Below are positions 15,377 through 24,510 of a stretch of 64,000 bases of DNA, piece by piece. The stretch is taken from positions 17,453 through 81,452 of the forward strand of contig NZ_JAAHBQ010000018.1 in NCBI RefSeq assembly GCF_020144665.1. The letters are read 5' to 3'. Position 1 is the first letter of the stretch. Each line of letters opens with the position of its first letter. The position numbers and the translations under genes are program-made. The stretch comes from Oscillatoria salina IIICB1 (lineage in GTDB: Bacteria; Cyanobacteriota; Cyanobacteriia; Cyanobacteriales; SIO1D9). The notes under the pieces were generated by a model. That model worked only from the letters and a program-made list of their open reading frames with translations, had not been told where the DNA came from and ran no database searches.

Positions 15377-18300
15377 CTATACATTATTGAGAGTCATTTG
15401 CAACTGTTTGGCTAATTCTTCTACGTGAGGTTCAGTAAACATGGAAAAATGGTTGCCGGGGATAGATTTTGTTTGGATCGGTTGCTGAGAGTATGGACTC
15501 CAACCAAAATAGCGATCGCTACTCTCAAATTCGGTCGAGTCGAAATCATGAGTAATTTTCTCTATTGCTTTAAATAAGGTAATGTGGTAAGGGTAAACCT
15601 GTGGCTGATAAGATCGCATAGCTTGGACATGAGCCTTAAAAAGCTGGTAATTTCGTAGATGTTGGGCAAGTTCGCGATCGCTAGCCGTTAAGTTCGCCTT
15701 TTGATTCAAAAGGGCAAATTGCTCATTTAGCGGCAAATCCCGTAATTCTTGATAAGAAACATCAAACTCAATTCCAAACCAAGTTTTAATCGACTCAGCA
15801 AGACGCAGCAAAAACTTAGCATCGTCATCTTTACTCGGTTTAATCCTCATTTGAGGCAAAATAGCATCAATTATGACCAACAAACTCACTTTTTCACCCT
15901 GACGAAGTAATTGTTGCGCCATCTCAAAAGCAACTACACCGCCGTAACACCAACCACCCAAAAAATATGGTCCCGTCGGCTGCACCTGACGAATTTCTTC
16001 TAAGTAATAAGCGGCTGTTTCCTCCACCGACTGAGGTTTTTCTTGCAATTGATTAGGAGTTTGTTCCAAAGCATAAAAAGGTCGGTTTTTGTCGAGTTTT
16101 TGTGCCAAATTCAAATAAGCAGTAATATCTCCCCCAGCCGCATGAACGCAGAAAAAAGGAAGCTTGTCACCAGCAGGCTGAATTGCCACCAAAGGAGAAC
16201 CCAAACCCAAACCCTCTGGTTGATTATTAAGTATGTTTGCTAATTGTTCAATAGTCGGATTCTCGAACAGAGTAGACAGAGGAAGATTGTGTCCAAAAAC
16301 CTCATAAATTTGTGCCATTAAGCGTACTGTTAAAAACGAGTGACCGCCTAATGCAAAAAAGTTATCTTTAACGCCAACAGACTTAACATTTAAAAGCTTT
16401 GACCAAATTTTCGCCAAGGCTAACTCAGTAAAAGTTCTCGGAGCAACAAAAGATTGATGAGAACTAAGGCGAAGTAAATTATTTTTAGGTAAAGCTTGCT
16501 TGTCTACTTTCCCATTTGGTGTTAAAGGAATTTCCTCCAAAATCGTAAAAGCCGAGGGAATCATATACTCAGGTAATTTTTCGCGCAAATAATCATTTAA
16601 TTGCGGCAAAACATCCGGTTCATCTGTCACCAAATAAGCTGCGATCGCGGTATCCGAATTAAATTTAGTCGCAATCGCAACCGCATCTTGAATAGCTGGA
16701 TATTGAACAATAACCTGCTTAACTTCTCCTAATTCAACCCGGAAACCGCGAATTTTTATTTGCTCATCAATCCGCCCTAAATATTCCAAATTGCCATCAG
16801 GTAAATAACGCCCTAAATCGCCAGTTTTAAACAACTTACTTCCAGGAAAAAAGGGATTATCAATAAATCTCTCTTGAGTTAAATTAGGACGCTGCCAATA
16901 TTCCTTAGCCAAGCCATCACCACCAACATATAATTCGCCAACAATTCCTACCGGAGTTGGTTGCAAATAACCATCTAAAACATAAATTTGGGTATTATTA
17001 ATCGGGCGACCGATTGGCACGCTAGTCGCCTTTTCAGACAACAAATTAGTATCGTAATAAGTAACATTAGCCGAAACTTCCGAAGAACCATAAAGGTTAA
17101 TTAATTTCGCATTCGGCATCAATTCGCGAAACTTGTTAACTAACTCAAGAGAGATAGCTTCGCCACTGGTTATCCAAACCTTTAACTCAGTTAAATTAGT
17201 AGTTAAATGACCGTAACTTTCTAAAATTACCCGCAGCAAAGAAGGAACCAAAACAACTCGCGTTACCCTATTTTCAGCAAGAGATTCGAGAAATAATTGC
17301 GGATTTCTAACAATTGAATCAGCAAAAATAACAGTAGGTATTCCTTGAAGCAAAGGAGCAAAAATTTCCCAAACTGAATCAACAAAGCTAATTGCGGTTT
17401 TCTGACAACAAATTTCCTCTGTTGAAAAAGGGTATTTTTGCCACAGCCAGTGTAAGCCATTAACAGTACCTTTATGAGTACCAAGAACACCTTTAGGAGT
17501 TCCCGTTGAGCCGGAAGTATAGATTATATAAGCAGTATTTTCTGCTGTGGAAATTTGGCTAGGGTTGAGGTTACTTTTTTGTTGAATATTTTGCCATTCT
17601 TGGTCTAAATTTATAACTGCAATTTCGGCTAAATTGTCAGTTATTTTGTCTACTTGAGTAAGCAAAGATGAATGACTAATAATCAAGGTTGATTTTGAGT
17701 CAGAGAGCATAAAATTAAGGCGCTCAACTGGATAATTTGGGTCAAGAGGAAGATAAGCACCACCAGCTTTGAGAATTGCCAAAATTGCGATGACTATTTC
17801 GACGGAACGTTCTAAACAAATGGCGACAATAGTTTCTTGAGTAACACCTAGTTTTTGGAGATAATTAGCTAATTGATTGACTTTTTGATTCAGTTGTTGA
17901 TAAGTTAGTTTTTCTGTTGGGCTGATTAAAGCTATATTGTCTGGTGTTTGCTCAACTTGTTGGTTAAATAATCGATCGAGAGAGGTTGTTTGGGGATAGT
18001 CTGCTTGAGTGTTATTCCACTGAGTTAAAATTTGTTGTTGTTGGCTAGTTAGTAAGGGTAGTTGAGAAATTTTTCGCTCTGGATTAGCAACAATACCTGT
18101 TAATAAAGTCTGGAAGTTCTCAATCAAGCAAGTAATGGTTTCCGCATCAAACAAATCGGTGCTGTATTCCAAAAAGCCAGTTAAATTTTGCTTAGATTTA
18201 GTAATTGAAAGGAAAAGATCGAACTGAGCCGTACCGCTATCCATTTCTAAACTACGCAAAGTTAATCCAGGAATTTCTTGAACAGTTTGAGGTGTATTTT

Positions 18301-19471
18301 GGAGAACAAACATCACCTGAAACAAAGGATTTCGGCTTAAGTCTCGTTCGGGTTGTAAGGTTTCGACTAATTGCTCGAAAGGCAAGTCTTGATGAGCATA
18401 AGCATTGAGAGTTACTTCTCGAACTCGACTCAAAAGTTCGCGAAAAGTAGGATTGCCACTTAGGTCATTACGAAAGACTAAAGTATTAACAAATAAGCCT
18501 AACATCGGTTCTAATTCTGGGCGTTTGCGGTTAGCAATTGAGGAACCGATTAAGATATCTTCTTGATTTGTATAGCGGTAAAGCAAGGTACTAAAAGCAG
18601 CTAACAAAGTCATAAATAAAGTGACTTGTTCTTGCTGACTTAATTGATGCAATCCTGCGGTAAGAGTTGGCGAGAAAGTAAAACATTGCTTTGCACCTTT
18701 AAACGCAGCCACAGAAGGTCGCGGGCGATGACTAGGTAACTTTAATACAGGTAAATCGCCGCTTAGTTGCTGTTTCCAGTAGTTAAGTTGGGTGTTGAAT
18801 AATTCACCAGGGAGATGCAAATTTTGCCAAATTGCAAAGTCTGCATATTGAATTGGAAGTTCCGGTAAAGGTGAAGGTCGATTTTGAGAGAAAGCTGCAT
18901 ACAAAGTTGCTAACTCTCGTTCAAATACACCAATTGACCAGCCATCAGTGACGATATGGTGCATAGTTAGCAACAAAACGTATTCTTCTTGATTTAAACG
19001 CAGTAATTTGGCTCGTATCAGTGGTTTTTGGCTTAAATCGAAGGGTTTTTGCCCTTCCTCTCTGGCGATACATTCAACTTTCGCCTCCCAGTCGTTACCT
19101 AAATGCTGAAGATCGATGATGGGTAGTTCCCAAGTTAATTCCGACGGAGACGCGATCGCTTGTACAGGTTGTCGATCTACAAGGACAAAACTCGTCCGCC
19201 AAATTTCATGTCGTCTCATAATTTCGTTGAGACTTTGCTTCAATGCTATTACATTCAATGCGCCTTTTAAATGAAGGACACCGACAATATTGTAGAAGGA
19301 ACTTCCTTGATAAAGTTGGTCAATAAACCAAAGTCGTTGCTGAGGAAATGATAAAGGAATTAACTCTGTATTTGAACGCTTAGGAATCGTTTCAGAATTG
19401 AATTTTCCTTTTTTCCATTTAGCGAATAAAGCTTGTTTTGCAGGTGATAAATCAGAGTATTTGCTATCCAT
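15377..19471 (-). CDS. terminal NRPS, C-A-PCP-TE, predicted beta-alanine module
   Basis: A 1364-residue one-module synthetase. An N-terminal helix LSPAKQALFAKWKKG probably docks to the preceding PKS. The C domain (about 40-470) has HHIVTDG at 171-177. The A domain (about 490-1010) has ten-residue code positions that I read as V-D-W-V-I-S-L-A-N, close to the beta-alanine code VDWVISLAD. The PCP (about 1030-1100) has LGGHSF. The TE (about 1110-1360) has the nucleophile elbow GWCYGG, with Cys at 1175 in place of Ser, Asp at about 1202 and His at about 1341. Its likely job is to add the last building block and release the chain by hydrolysis or ring closure. It is followed by the receptor gene and preceded at 30 bases by the ketosynthase gene at 19.5-22.8 kb. 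Confidence 0.9.
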   Translation of the reverse strand: MDSKYSDLSPAKQALFAKWKKGKFNSETIPKRSNTELIPLSFPQQRLWFIDQLYQGSSFYNIVGVLHLKGALNVIALKQSLNEIMRRHEIWRTSFVLVDRQPVQAIASPSELTWELPIIDLQHLGNDWEAKVECIAREEGQKPFDLSQKPLIRAKLLRLNQEEYVLLLTMHHIVTDGWSIGVFERELATLYAAFSQNRPSPLPELPIQYADFAIWQNLHLPGELFNTQLNYWKQQLSGDLPVLKLPSHRPRPSVAAFKGAKQCFTFSPTLTAGLHQLSQQEQVTLFMTLLAAFSTLLYRYTNQEDILIGSSIANRKRPELEPMLGLFVNTLVFRNDLSGNPTFRELLSRVREVTLNAYAHQDLPFEQLVETLQPERDLSRNPLFQVMFVLQNTPQTVQEIPGLTLRSLEMDSGTAQFDLFLSITKSKQNLTGFLEYSTDLFDAETITCLIENFQTLLTGIVANPERKISQLPLLTSQQQQILTQWNNTQADYPQTTSLDRLFNQQVEQTPDNIALISPTEKLTYQQLNQKVNQLANYLQKLGVTQETIVAICLERSVEIVIAILAILKAGGAYLPLDPNYPVERLNFMLSDSKSTLIISHSSLLTQVDKITDNLAEIAVINLDQEWQNIQQKSNLNPSQISTAENTAYIIYTSGSTGTPKGVLGTHKGTVNGLHWLWQKYPFSTEEICCQKTAISFVDSVWEIFAPLLQGIPTVIFADSIVRNPQLFLESLAENRVTRVVLVPSLLRVILESYGHLTTNLTELKVWITSGEAISLELVNKFRELMPNAKLINLYGSSEVSANVTYYDTNLLSEKATSVPIGRPINNTQIYVLDGYLQPTPVGIVGELYVGGDGLAKEYWQRPNLTQERFIDNPFFPGSKLFKTGDLGRYLPDGNLEYLGRIDEQIKIRGFRVELGEVKQVIVQYPAIQDAVAIATKFNSDTAIAAYLVTDEPDVLPQLNDYLREKLPEYMIPSAFTILEEIPLTPNGKVDKQALPKNNLLRLSSHQSFVAPRTFTELALAKIWSKLLNVKSVGVKDNFFALGGHSFLTVRLMAQIYEVFGHNLPLSTLFENPTIEQLANILNNQPEGLGLGSPLVAIQPAGDKLPFFCVHAAGGDITAYLNLAQKLDKNRPFYALEQTPNQLQEKPQSVEETAAYYLEEIRQVQPTGPYFLGGWCYGGVVAFEMAQQLLRQGEKVSLLVIIDAILPQMRIKPSKDDDAKFLLRLAESIKTWFGIEFDVSYQELRDLPLNEQFALLNQKANLTASDRELAQHLRNYQLFKAHVQAMRSYQPQVYPYHITLFKAIEKITHDFDSTEFESSDRYFGWSPYSQQPIQTKSIPGNHFSMFTEPHVEELAKQLQMTLNNV

Positions 19472-19500
19472 GATAATTATTAAACTTAGAACTTGAGTAT

Positions 19501-22500
19501 CTATTTAGCCAAAAAAGCTTCTACTTCTTCATCTGATAATTCGGCAATTTTTTCGAGCAAAAGTTGCTCAATCATTTCTGCTTGTTTAGCTACAGTCGAA
19601 GCTTGAATTAACAAGTCACGGAGAGGTAAAGAACTAGGAAACTTTGCCCGCAAACGAGAAATTAACTGAGTAGCAACTAACGAGTCTCCTCCTAACTCAA
19701 AAAAGTTATCATAAATTCCCACTTGCTTAATACCAAGAACTTCTTGCCACATTTCGGCAATTTCCGTTTCTAGTTCGTTAGTTGGAGCAAAATAAGAACT
19801 ATTTAAATTCGTGGGTCTTGAGTGTTTTTCTTGAATTGAAGAGCGATCGTTTAAGTTTAGTTCGTCAAACAAAGTCTCAAAATCTTCAGCATTTTCTGGG
19901 TTAAAAGTATAAAGATTTTCACTTAATTTGCTAAACTGTTCGCCAACTTTTACCGTAACTACATTTTTACCTTTTTCTGCTAATTTATTAATTAATTGAG
20001 AACCCTTGCCATTTTCATCTACAAACACAAAACAGCGCTCTTTTTTATCCAAACTGACTGAATCATTTTGTCCAGAAAAAGAATTTGATTTCGCCTCAAT
20101 CCAGTAACGCTGACGTTCAAAAGGATAGGTTGGTAAGGGAACGCGATAACGTTTTTCATGCTGATAAAATCCCGCCCAATCTATTTCTACACCTGCCAGA
20201 AAAAGTTTACCTACAGTATTTAATAAAAAGGCGAGATCGGAAGTTCTCTCTTGCGGGTGGCGTAAAGAAGTTAAGACAATTTGCTTAGTTTCCGGTCTTA
20301 AATGGCGTTTGGTTAAGGTGCTTAAAGTTCGTCCCGGTCCCACTTCTAAGAAAATTGCTTCAGCTTGTCGCAATAATTCAGAAATTCCCGGAGAGAATTT
20401 GACAGTTTGGCGCAAATGTTTAGCCCAATAATTGGGATTTGTAGCTTCCCGATCGGTAATCCAAGTACCAGTAACATTAGAAATAAAAGGAATTTGCGGT
20501 GGCTGCAAATTGAGCTTTTCGATTATCAACCGGAAAGGTTCTAAAATTGGCTGCATCATCTCAGAATGGAAAGCGTGAGATGTATGTAAAATTCGACATT
20601 CTACACCTTGCGTAGCTAATTTATTTTGTAATGCTTTTATGAGGTTAGTTTCACCGGAAACAACGCAGGAGGATGGACTGTTAATTGCTGCTAAAGATAT
20701 TTCGGAAAATATCTCTAAATCGAGTAAAGATTGGATTTCAGTTGAGGAAAGTGGCACAGCCAGCATACTTCCTGACGGCAATTTCTGCATCAGTTGACCC
20801 CTTGCTGCGACTAAAGTTAAAGCATCTTCTAAAGAAAAAACACCAGCCAGAGTAGCTGCTACATATTCGCCAATACTATGACCAATTAAGGCTTTAGGAT
20901 GTACGCCCCATTCGAGCCATAATTTGGCGAGAGAATACTCGATGACAAATAAGGCAGGTTGGGCAAATTTTGTCTGGTCTAAAGAGTTTATTTCGCAGGT
21001 TTCACGCGGGTAGAGAAGCTGACGTAAATCTAATTTTAAATGAGGTTGGAGAATTTCTGCACAAATATTTACTTGTTGGCGGAATGTTGGCTCAAATTCG
21101 TACAATTCTCGCGCCATATTGATGTATTGCGCTCCTTGTCCAGAAAACATAAATATTACTGAACGATTGCCAGGTTTTTGGTATTGGGTAAAAACGCTTG
21201 CGGGTGCGAGAGTAGTTAAGGCTGCGATCGCGTCTTCTAAATTATCGGAAAAAGGACAAACTACCATGCGGCGATAGTCGAAATTTTGACGACCAACTTG
21301 CAGTGTATAAGCTACATCAGCGAGATTCAAATTAGGATTATTTTGTAAATGTGCTGCGAGATTTGCCGTTGCTGTTTCTAAAGCGGAATTAGTCTTAGCT
21401 GAAAGTAATAATAATTGCCAAGGGCGATTGGTGATTGGGGATTGGGGACTGGGGATTGGGGATTGGGAATTGATAACTGATAACTGATTACTGTTAACTG
21501 AAACTGGTGCTTCTTCAAGGATTAGATGAGCATTAGTTCCGCCAATTCCAAAAGAACTAACTCCAGCGCGACGAGGAGTTTTCTTAGTTTTCCATTCCGC
21601 AAGTTTGGTGTTGACATAAAAGGGACTATTGGCAAAATCAATCTGAGGATTTGGTTGGAAAAAATGTAAACTGGGGGGTATTTGTTGATGTTTTAAAGCT
21701 TGAACAGTTTTGATTAAACCAGTAATCCCCGCAGCCGTATTCAAATGTCCGACATTAGATTTTACTGACGCGATCGCGCAAAAGCCTTTTTCCTCGGTGT
21801 GGCTACGAAACGCTTGGGTAAGAGCTTCTATTTCAATCGGATCTCCTAAACTGGTTCCAGTACCATGTGTTTCGACGTAGGTAATCGTCTCTGGTTCAAC
21901 TTGCGCTAACGCGATCGCCTCTAAAATTACTTCTTTTTGACCCTCGACGCTAGGAGCAGTATAACCAACTTTTAAGGAACCATCATTATTAATTGCTGAA
22001 CCTTTGATAATCGCGTGAATAAAATCACCATCAACTAAAGCGTCTTCAAGGCGTTTTAAAACTACCACACCCAAACCATTACCAAAAATAGTTCCTTGAG
22101 CATTCGCATCAAAAGCTCGACAATGACCATCAGGAGAAAGAATTCCTCCTTCTTGATAAGCATAACCTGTTTTTTGGGAAGCATTAATCGAAACACCTCC
22201 AGCTAAGGTAATATCGCTTTCTCCGTTGAGCAAACTTTGACAAGCTAAGTGAACCGCAACTAATGATGTCGAACAAGTAGTTTGCACATTAACACTCGGT
22301 CCGCGCAAATTTAACTTATAAGAAATTTGGGTCGGTAAATGGTCTTTATCATTACCAATTAAGGTTTGAAACAAGTCCACCGATGCCATAAATTCCCGAT
22401 TCGGATACAAATTTAAAAATAAGTAACTACTCAGCGCTGCACCTGCATAAATTCCAATTTGTCCTGAATAATTTTCCGGATTGTAGCCAGCATTTTCTAA

Positions 22501-22830
22501 TGCTTCCCAAACACATTCTAAAAAGAGACGATGTTGGGGATCTGCTATTTCTGCTTCTCTGGGTGTAAAACCAAAAAATGCAGCATCGAATAACTCGATA
22601 TCTTCGAGAATACTCCCTGCTTTTACATAATTTGGGTCATTAAACACTACTGGATTTATACCTGCGGCTTTTAGTTCTTCATCAGTAAAAAAATTAATTG
22701 ATTCCACGCCATCTCGCAGATTTTGCCAAAAAATATCTACGTTTGGCGCTCCGGGAAAACGTCCTGCTATACCGATAATAGCGATTTCATCTTTCTCTGA
22801 CAAGCTATCAATTTGATTTGGATTAATCAT
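19501..22830 (-). CDS. modular PKS, KS-AT-(KR remnant)-ACP
   Basis: An 1109-residue type I PKS. The KS (about 14-440) has Cys186 in TTCSTSL and the His motifs ETHGTGTSLGDP and SNVGHLNTAAG. The AT (about 550-880) has GHSIGEY and SHAFHS, a malonyl-type signature. After it comes about 60 residues (934-992) resembling the structural part of a ketoreductase, but no NADPH motif or catalytic Tyr. The ACP (1014-1093) has Ser1050 in GGDSL, and the acidic tail LSDEEVEAFLAK suits docking. It should add a C2 unit and leave a beta-keto group. The KS-AT linker contains a repeat-encoded insert (SQSPIPSPQ). Confidence 0.9.
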   Translation of the reverse strand: MINPNQIDSLSEKDEIAIIGIAGRFPGAPNVDIFWQNLRDGVESINFFTDEELKAAGINPVVFNDPNYVKAGSILEDIELFDAAFFGFTPREAEIADPQHRLFLECVWEALENAGYNPENYSGQIGIYAGAALSSYLFLNLYPNREFMASVDLFQTLIGNDKDHLPTQISYKLNLRGPSVNVQTTCSTSLVAVHLACQSLLNGESDITLAGGVSINASQKTGYAYQEGGILSPDGHCRAFDANAQGTIFGNGLGVVVLKRLEDALVDGDFIHAIIKGSAINNDGSLKVGYTAPSVEGQKEVILEAIALAQVEPETITYVETHGTGTSLGDPIEIEALTQAFRSHTEEKGFCAIASVKSNVGHLNTAAGITGLIKTVQALKHQQIPPSLHFFQPNPQIDFANSPFYVNTKLAEWKTKKTPRRAGVSSFGIGGTNAHLILEEAPVSVNSNQLSVINSQSPIPSPQSPITNRPWQLLLLSAKTNSALETATANLAAHLQNNPNLNLADVAYTLQVGRQNFDYRRMVVCPFSDNLEDAIAALTTLAPASVFTQYQKPGNRSVIFMFSGQGAQYINMARELYEFEPTFRQQVNICAEILQPHLKLDLRQLLYPRETCEINSLDQTKFAQPALFVIEYSLAKLWLEWGVHPKALIGHSIGEYVAATLAGVFSLEDALTLVAARGQLMQKLPSGSMLAVPLSSTEIQSLLDLEIFSEISLAAINSPSSCVVSGETNLIKALQNKLATQGVECRILHTSHAFHSEMMQPILEPFRLIIEKLNLQPPQIPFISNVTGTWITDREATNPNYWAKHLRQTVKFSPGISELLRQAEAIFLEVGPGRTLSTLTKRHLRPETKQIVLTSLRHPQERTSDLAFLLNTVGKLFLAGVEIDWAGFYQHEKRYRVPLPTYPFERQRYWIEAKSNSFSGQNDSVSLDKKERCFVFVDENGKGSQLINKLAEKGKNVVTVKVGEQFSKLSENLYTFNPENAEDFETLFDELNLNDRSSIQEKHSRPTNLNSSYFAPTNELETEIAEMWQEVLGIKQVGIYDNFFELGGDSLVATQLISRLRAKFPSSLPLRDLLIQASTVAKQAEMIEQLLLEKIAELSDEEVEAFLAK
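19855..20031 (-). other. ketoreductase structural-subdomain remnant in the PKS
   Basis: Residues 934-992 (starting FVFVDENGKGSQLINKL and containing VVTVKVGEQFSKLSE) line up with the KR structural subdomain of the PKS at 41.5-46.0 kb (VVTVRMGEKFVRVSE). Unlike that protein, this one goes straight to the ACP. The catalytic half has been lost. Confidence 0.6.
21425..21505. repeat. STRR repeat inside PKS KS-AT linker
   Basis: GGGGATTGGGGACTGGGGATT-type units and TAACTGATAACTG units are in frame and encode the insert around NSQSPIPSPQSPITN. They match the intergenic arrays at 12.5 and 53.0 kb. Confidence 0.85.
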
Positions 22831-22882
22831 AAGTTTAAATTTTGCTAATAGAGTAGAAAAACTGACTGATTTTGGTTAAAAA

Positions 22883-23653
22883 CTAAGGTTTGCGAAAAAT
22901 ATAAACTATTCTTGTATCCCTTAATTCCGAAATAGGAACATCTTCCGTTACATCATGAATGATAACTTTCTCGAAGCCGATCTCTTTCAAAGCTGACTCA
23001 ATTTCTGTACGAGAATAAGCTTTAATTTCGCAATCAACAACTTTTCGTTGCCATTTTCCTTTACTTAATTGAAAAGTGACGTGCTGAGTTTGCCATGATT
23101 TACTTTCTAAGTCATAAATCGAACGTTTTAGCCACGCATAATCGTCGCTAAAATCACCTAACATTTCCTCAACTACAGTATTCTCATCAGAGACTATTTC
23201 TCCTTCACTTAAATCAAAAGCAAACCAACCATTTTCTAATAGTGCAGAATAGACATTGCGAAAAGCTTTTTTCAGATCCTCAAGACTCAAAATATAGTTA
23301 AAAACACAACTTGCTGCGACAACAGCATGGAAAGTTGGCGGCAATTCTAAAGAACAAATATCACCTACCATAAATTTACCTTCGGGAACATTTTTGCAAG
23401 CAAAATGTAACATTCTCTCCGATAAATCAAGCCCGGTAACTTGATAACCTTTAGCAATTAGTTCGCTAACTAATTCTCCTCTCCCGCAACCAACATCTAG
23501 AATGCGAGATTCTGTCGGTAAATATTCCAGGAAATATTTGCCGACAAATTCTAACCAAAGTTCGCTGCTGCGATCGTCTGGATAAGCAAAAGCCCACTCA
23601 TTAAAAAGAGCGCGAGCATTTTCATTTTCGGTTGCATTATTGACTGAATCCAT
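22883..23653 (-). CDS. class I SAM-dependent methyltransferase (copy 2)
   Basis: A 256-residue methyltransferase. Motif I is ILDVGCGRGELVSEL with the acidic residue of motif II in VTGLDLSERML, and motif III-like GDICSLELP follows. It is closely similar to the gene immediately upstream (23706-24470), with the same framework including FNYILSLEDL[KE]KAFRNVY and WFAFDLSEGEIVS. The two are a tandem duplication. Since no methyltransferase domain is embedded in the PKS/NRPS proteins and no FkbG gene is seen with the hydroxymalonyl genes, these enzymes are candidates for O- or N-methylation of the product or of the hydroxymalonyl unit. The start at 23653 is the first ATG; a TTG four codons earlier is possible. 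Confidence 0.75.
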   Translation of the reverse strand: MDSVNNATENENARALFNEWAFAYPDDRSSELWLEFVGKYFLEYLPTESRILDVGCGRGELVSELIAKGYQVTGLDLSERMLHFACKNVPEGKFMVGDICSLELPPTFHAVVAASCVFNYILSLEDLKKAFRNVYSALLENGWFAFDLSEGEIVSDENTVVEEMLGDFSDDYAWLKRSIYDLESKSWQTQHVTFQLSKGKWQRKVVDCEIKAYSRTEIESALKEIGFEKVIIHDVTEDVPISELRDTRIVYIFRKP

Positions 23654-23705
23654 ATAAATAATCAACTACTCCTAATTATTTTTTTCAACGGAAAAGTATT
23701 CAAGA

Positions 23706-24470
23706 TTAAGGTTTACGAAAAACGTAGACTATTCTTGAGTCAGTTAACAAAGGAACATCTTGGCTGACATCATGAAGGACAACTTTTTCAAAGCCAATAT
23801 TTTCTAATATCGCTTGAACTTCTGTACGAGAATATCCCTTGGCTTGACAATCTACATCTTTTCGTTGCCAACTGCCACCTAGCAAGCGAAATGTAATGTG
23901 TTTAATTTGCCATAACTTGTTGGCTGGAGTATAAATTGTTCGTTGTAACCAAGCATAATCATCAGCAAAATCTCCTGAGAATTCTTCGGCAATTGAACTA
24001 TCATTTTCGCTGACTATTTCTCCCTCACTTAAATCAAAACCAAACCAACCTTTTGCTAATAAAGCATTATAGACATTGCGGAAAGCTTTTTCTAAATCCT
24101 CAAGACTCAAAATATAGTTAAAAACGGTGCTTGAGGAAATAATTGCTTGATATGTTGGTGGCATTTCTAAAGAGCAAATATCACCAAGAATAAACTCTCC
24201 CCTAGGAGCATTTTGACGAGCGAAATGTAACATCTCCTCAGAGAGATCGATTCCACTAGCTTGATAGCCTTTATTGATGAGTTCGTTGACTAATTCTCCT
24301 TTGCCACAACCAACATCTAAAATGCGAGAGCTTGGTGATAAATTTGCTAAGAAATATTTACCGACAAATTCTAACCAAAGTTGACTACTCCGTTCGTCTT
24401 GGTAAGCAAAAGCCCAATCATTGTAGAATGAGCGAGCATTTTTTTCGGATTCTCGTTTTGCTGTATACAT
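23706..24470 (-). CDS. class I SAM-dependent methyltransferase (copy 1)
   Basis: A 254-residue methyltransferase with motif I ILDVGCGKGELVNEL, ASGIDLSEEML and GDICSLEMP. It is the tandem partner of the gene at 22883-23653 and is similar over the full length. Start at 24470 with AGGAG ten bases upstream. It lies between the decarboxylase and the second copy. Both keep the SAM-binding residues, so both look active; differences in the C-terminal half (about residues 150-240) could give different substrates. Which atom is methylated cannot be read from the sequence. Confidence 0.75.
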   Translation of the reverse strand: MYTAKRESEKNARSFYNDWAFAYQDERSSQLWLEFVGKYFLANLSPSSRILDVGCGKGELVNELINKGYQASGIDLSEEMLHFARQNAPRGEFILGDICSLEMPPTYQAIISSSTVFNYILSLEDLEKAFRNVYNALLAKGWFGFDLSEGEIVSENDSSIAEEFSGDFADDYAWLQRTIYTPANKLWQIKHITFRLLGGSWQRKDVDCQAKGYSRTEVQAILENIGFEKVVLHDVSQDVPLLTDSRIVYVFRKP

Positions 24471-24510
24471 CAAAAAATTACTCCTAAATTAATTTGTCTC
24501 GATTGCTTTT

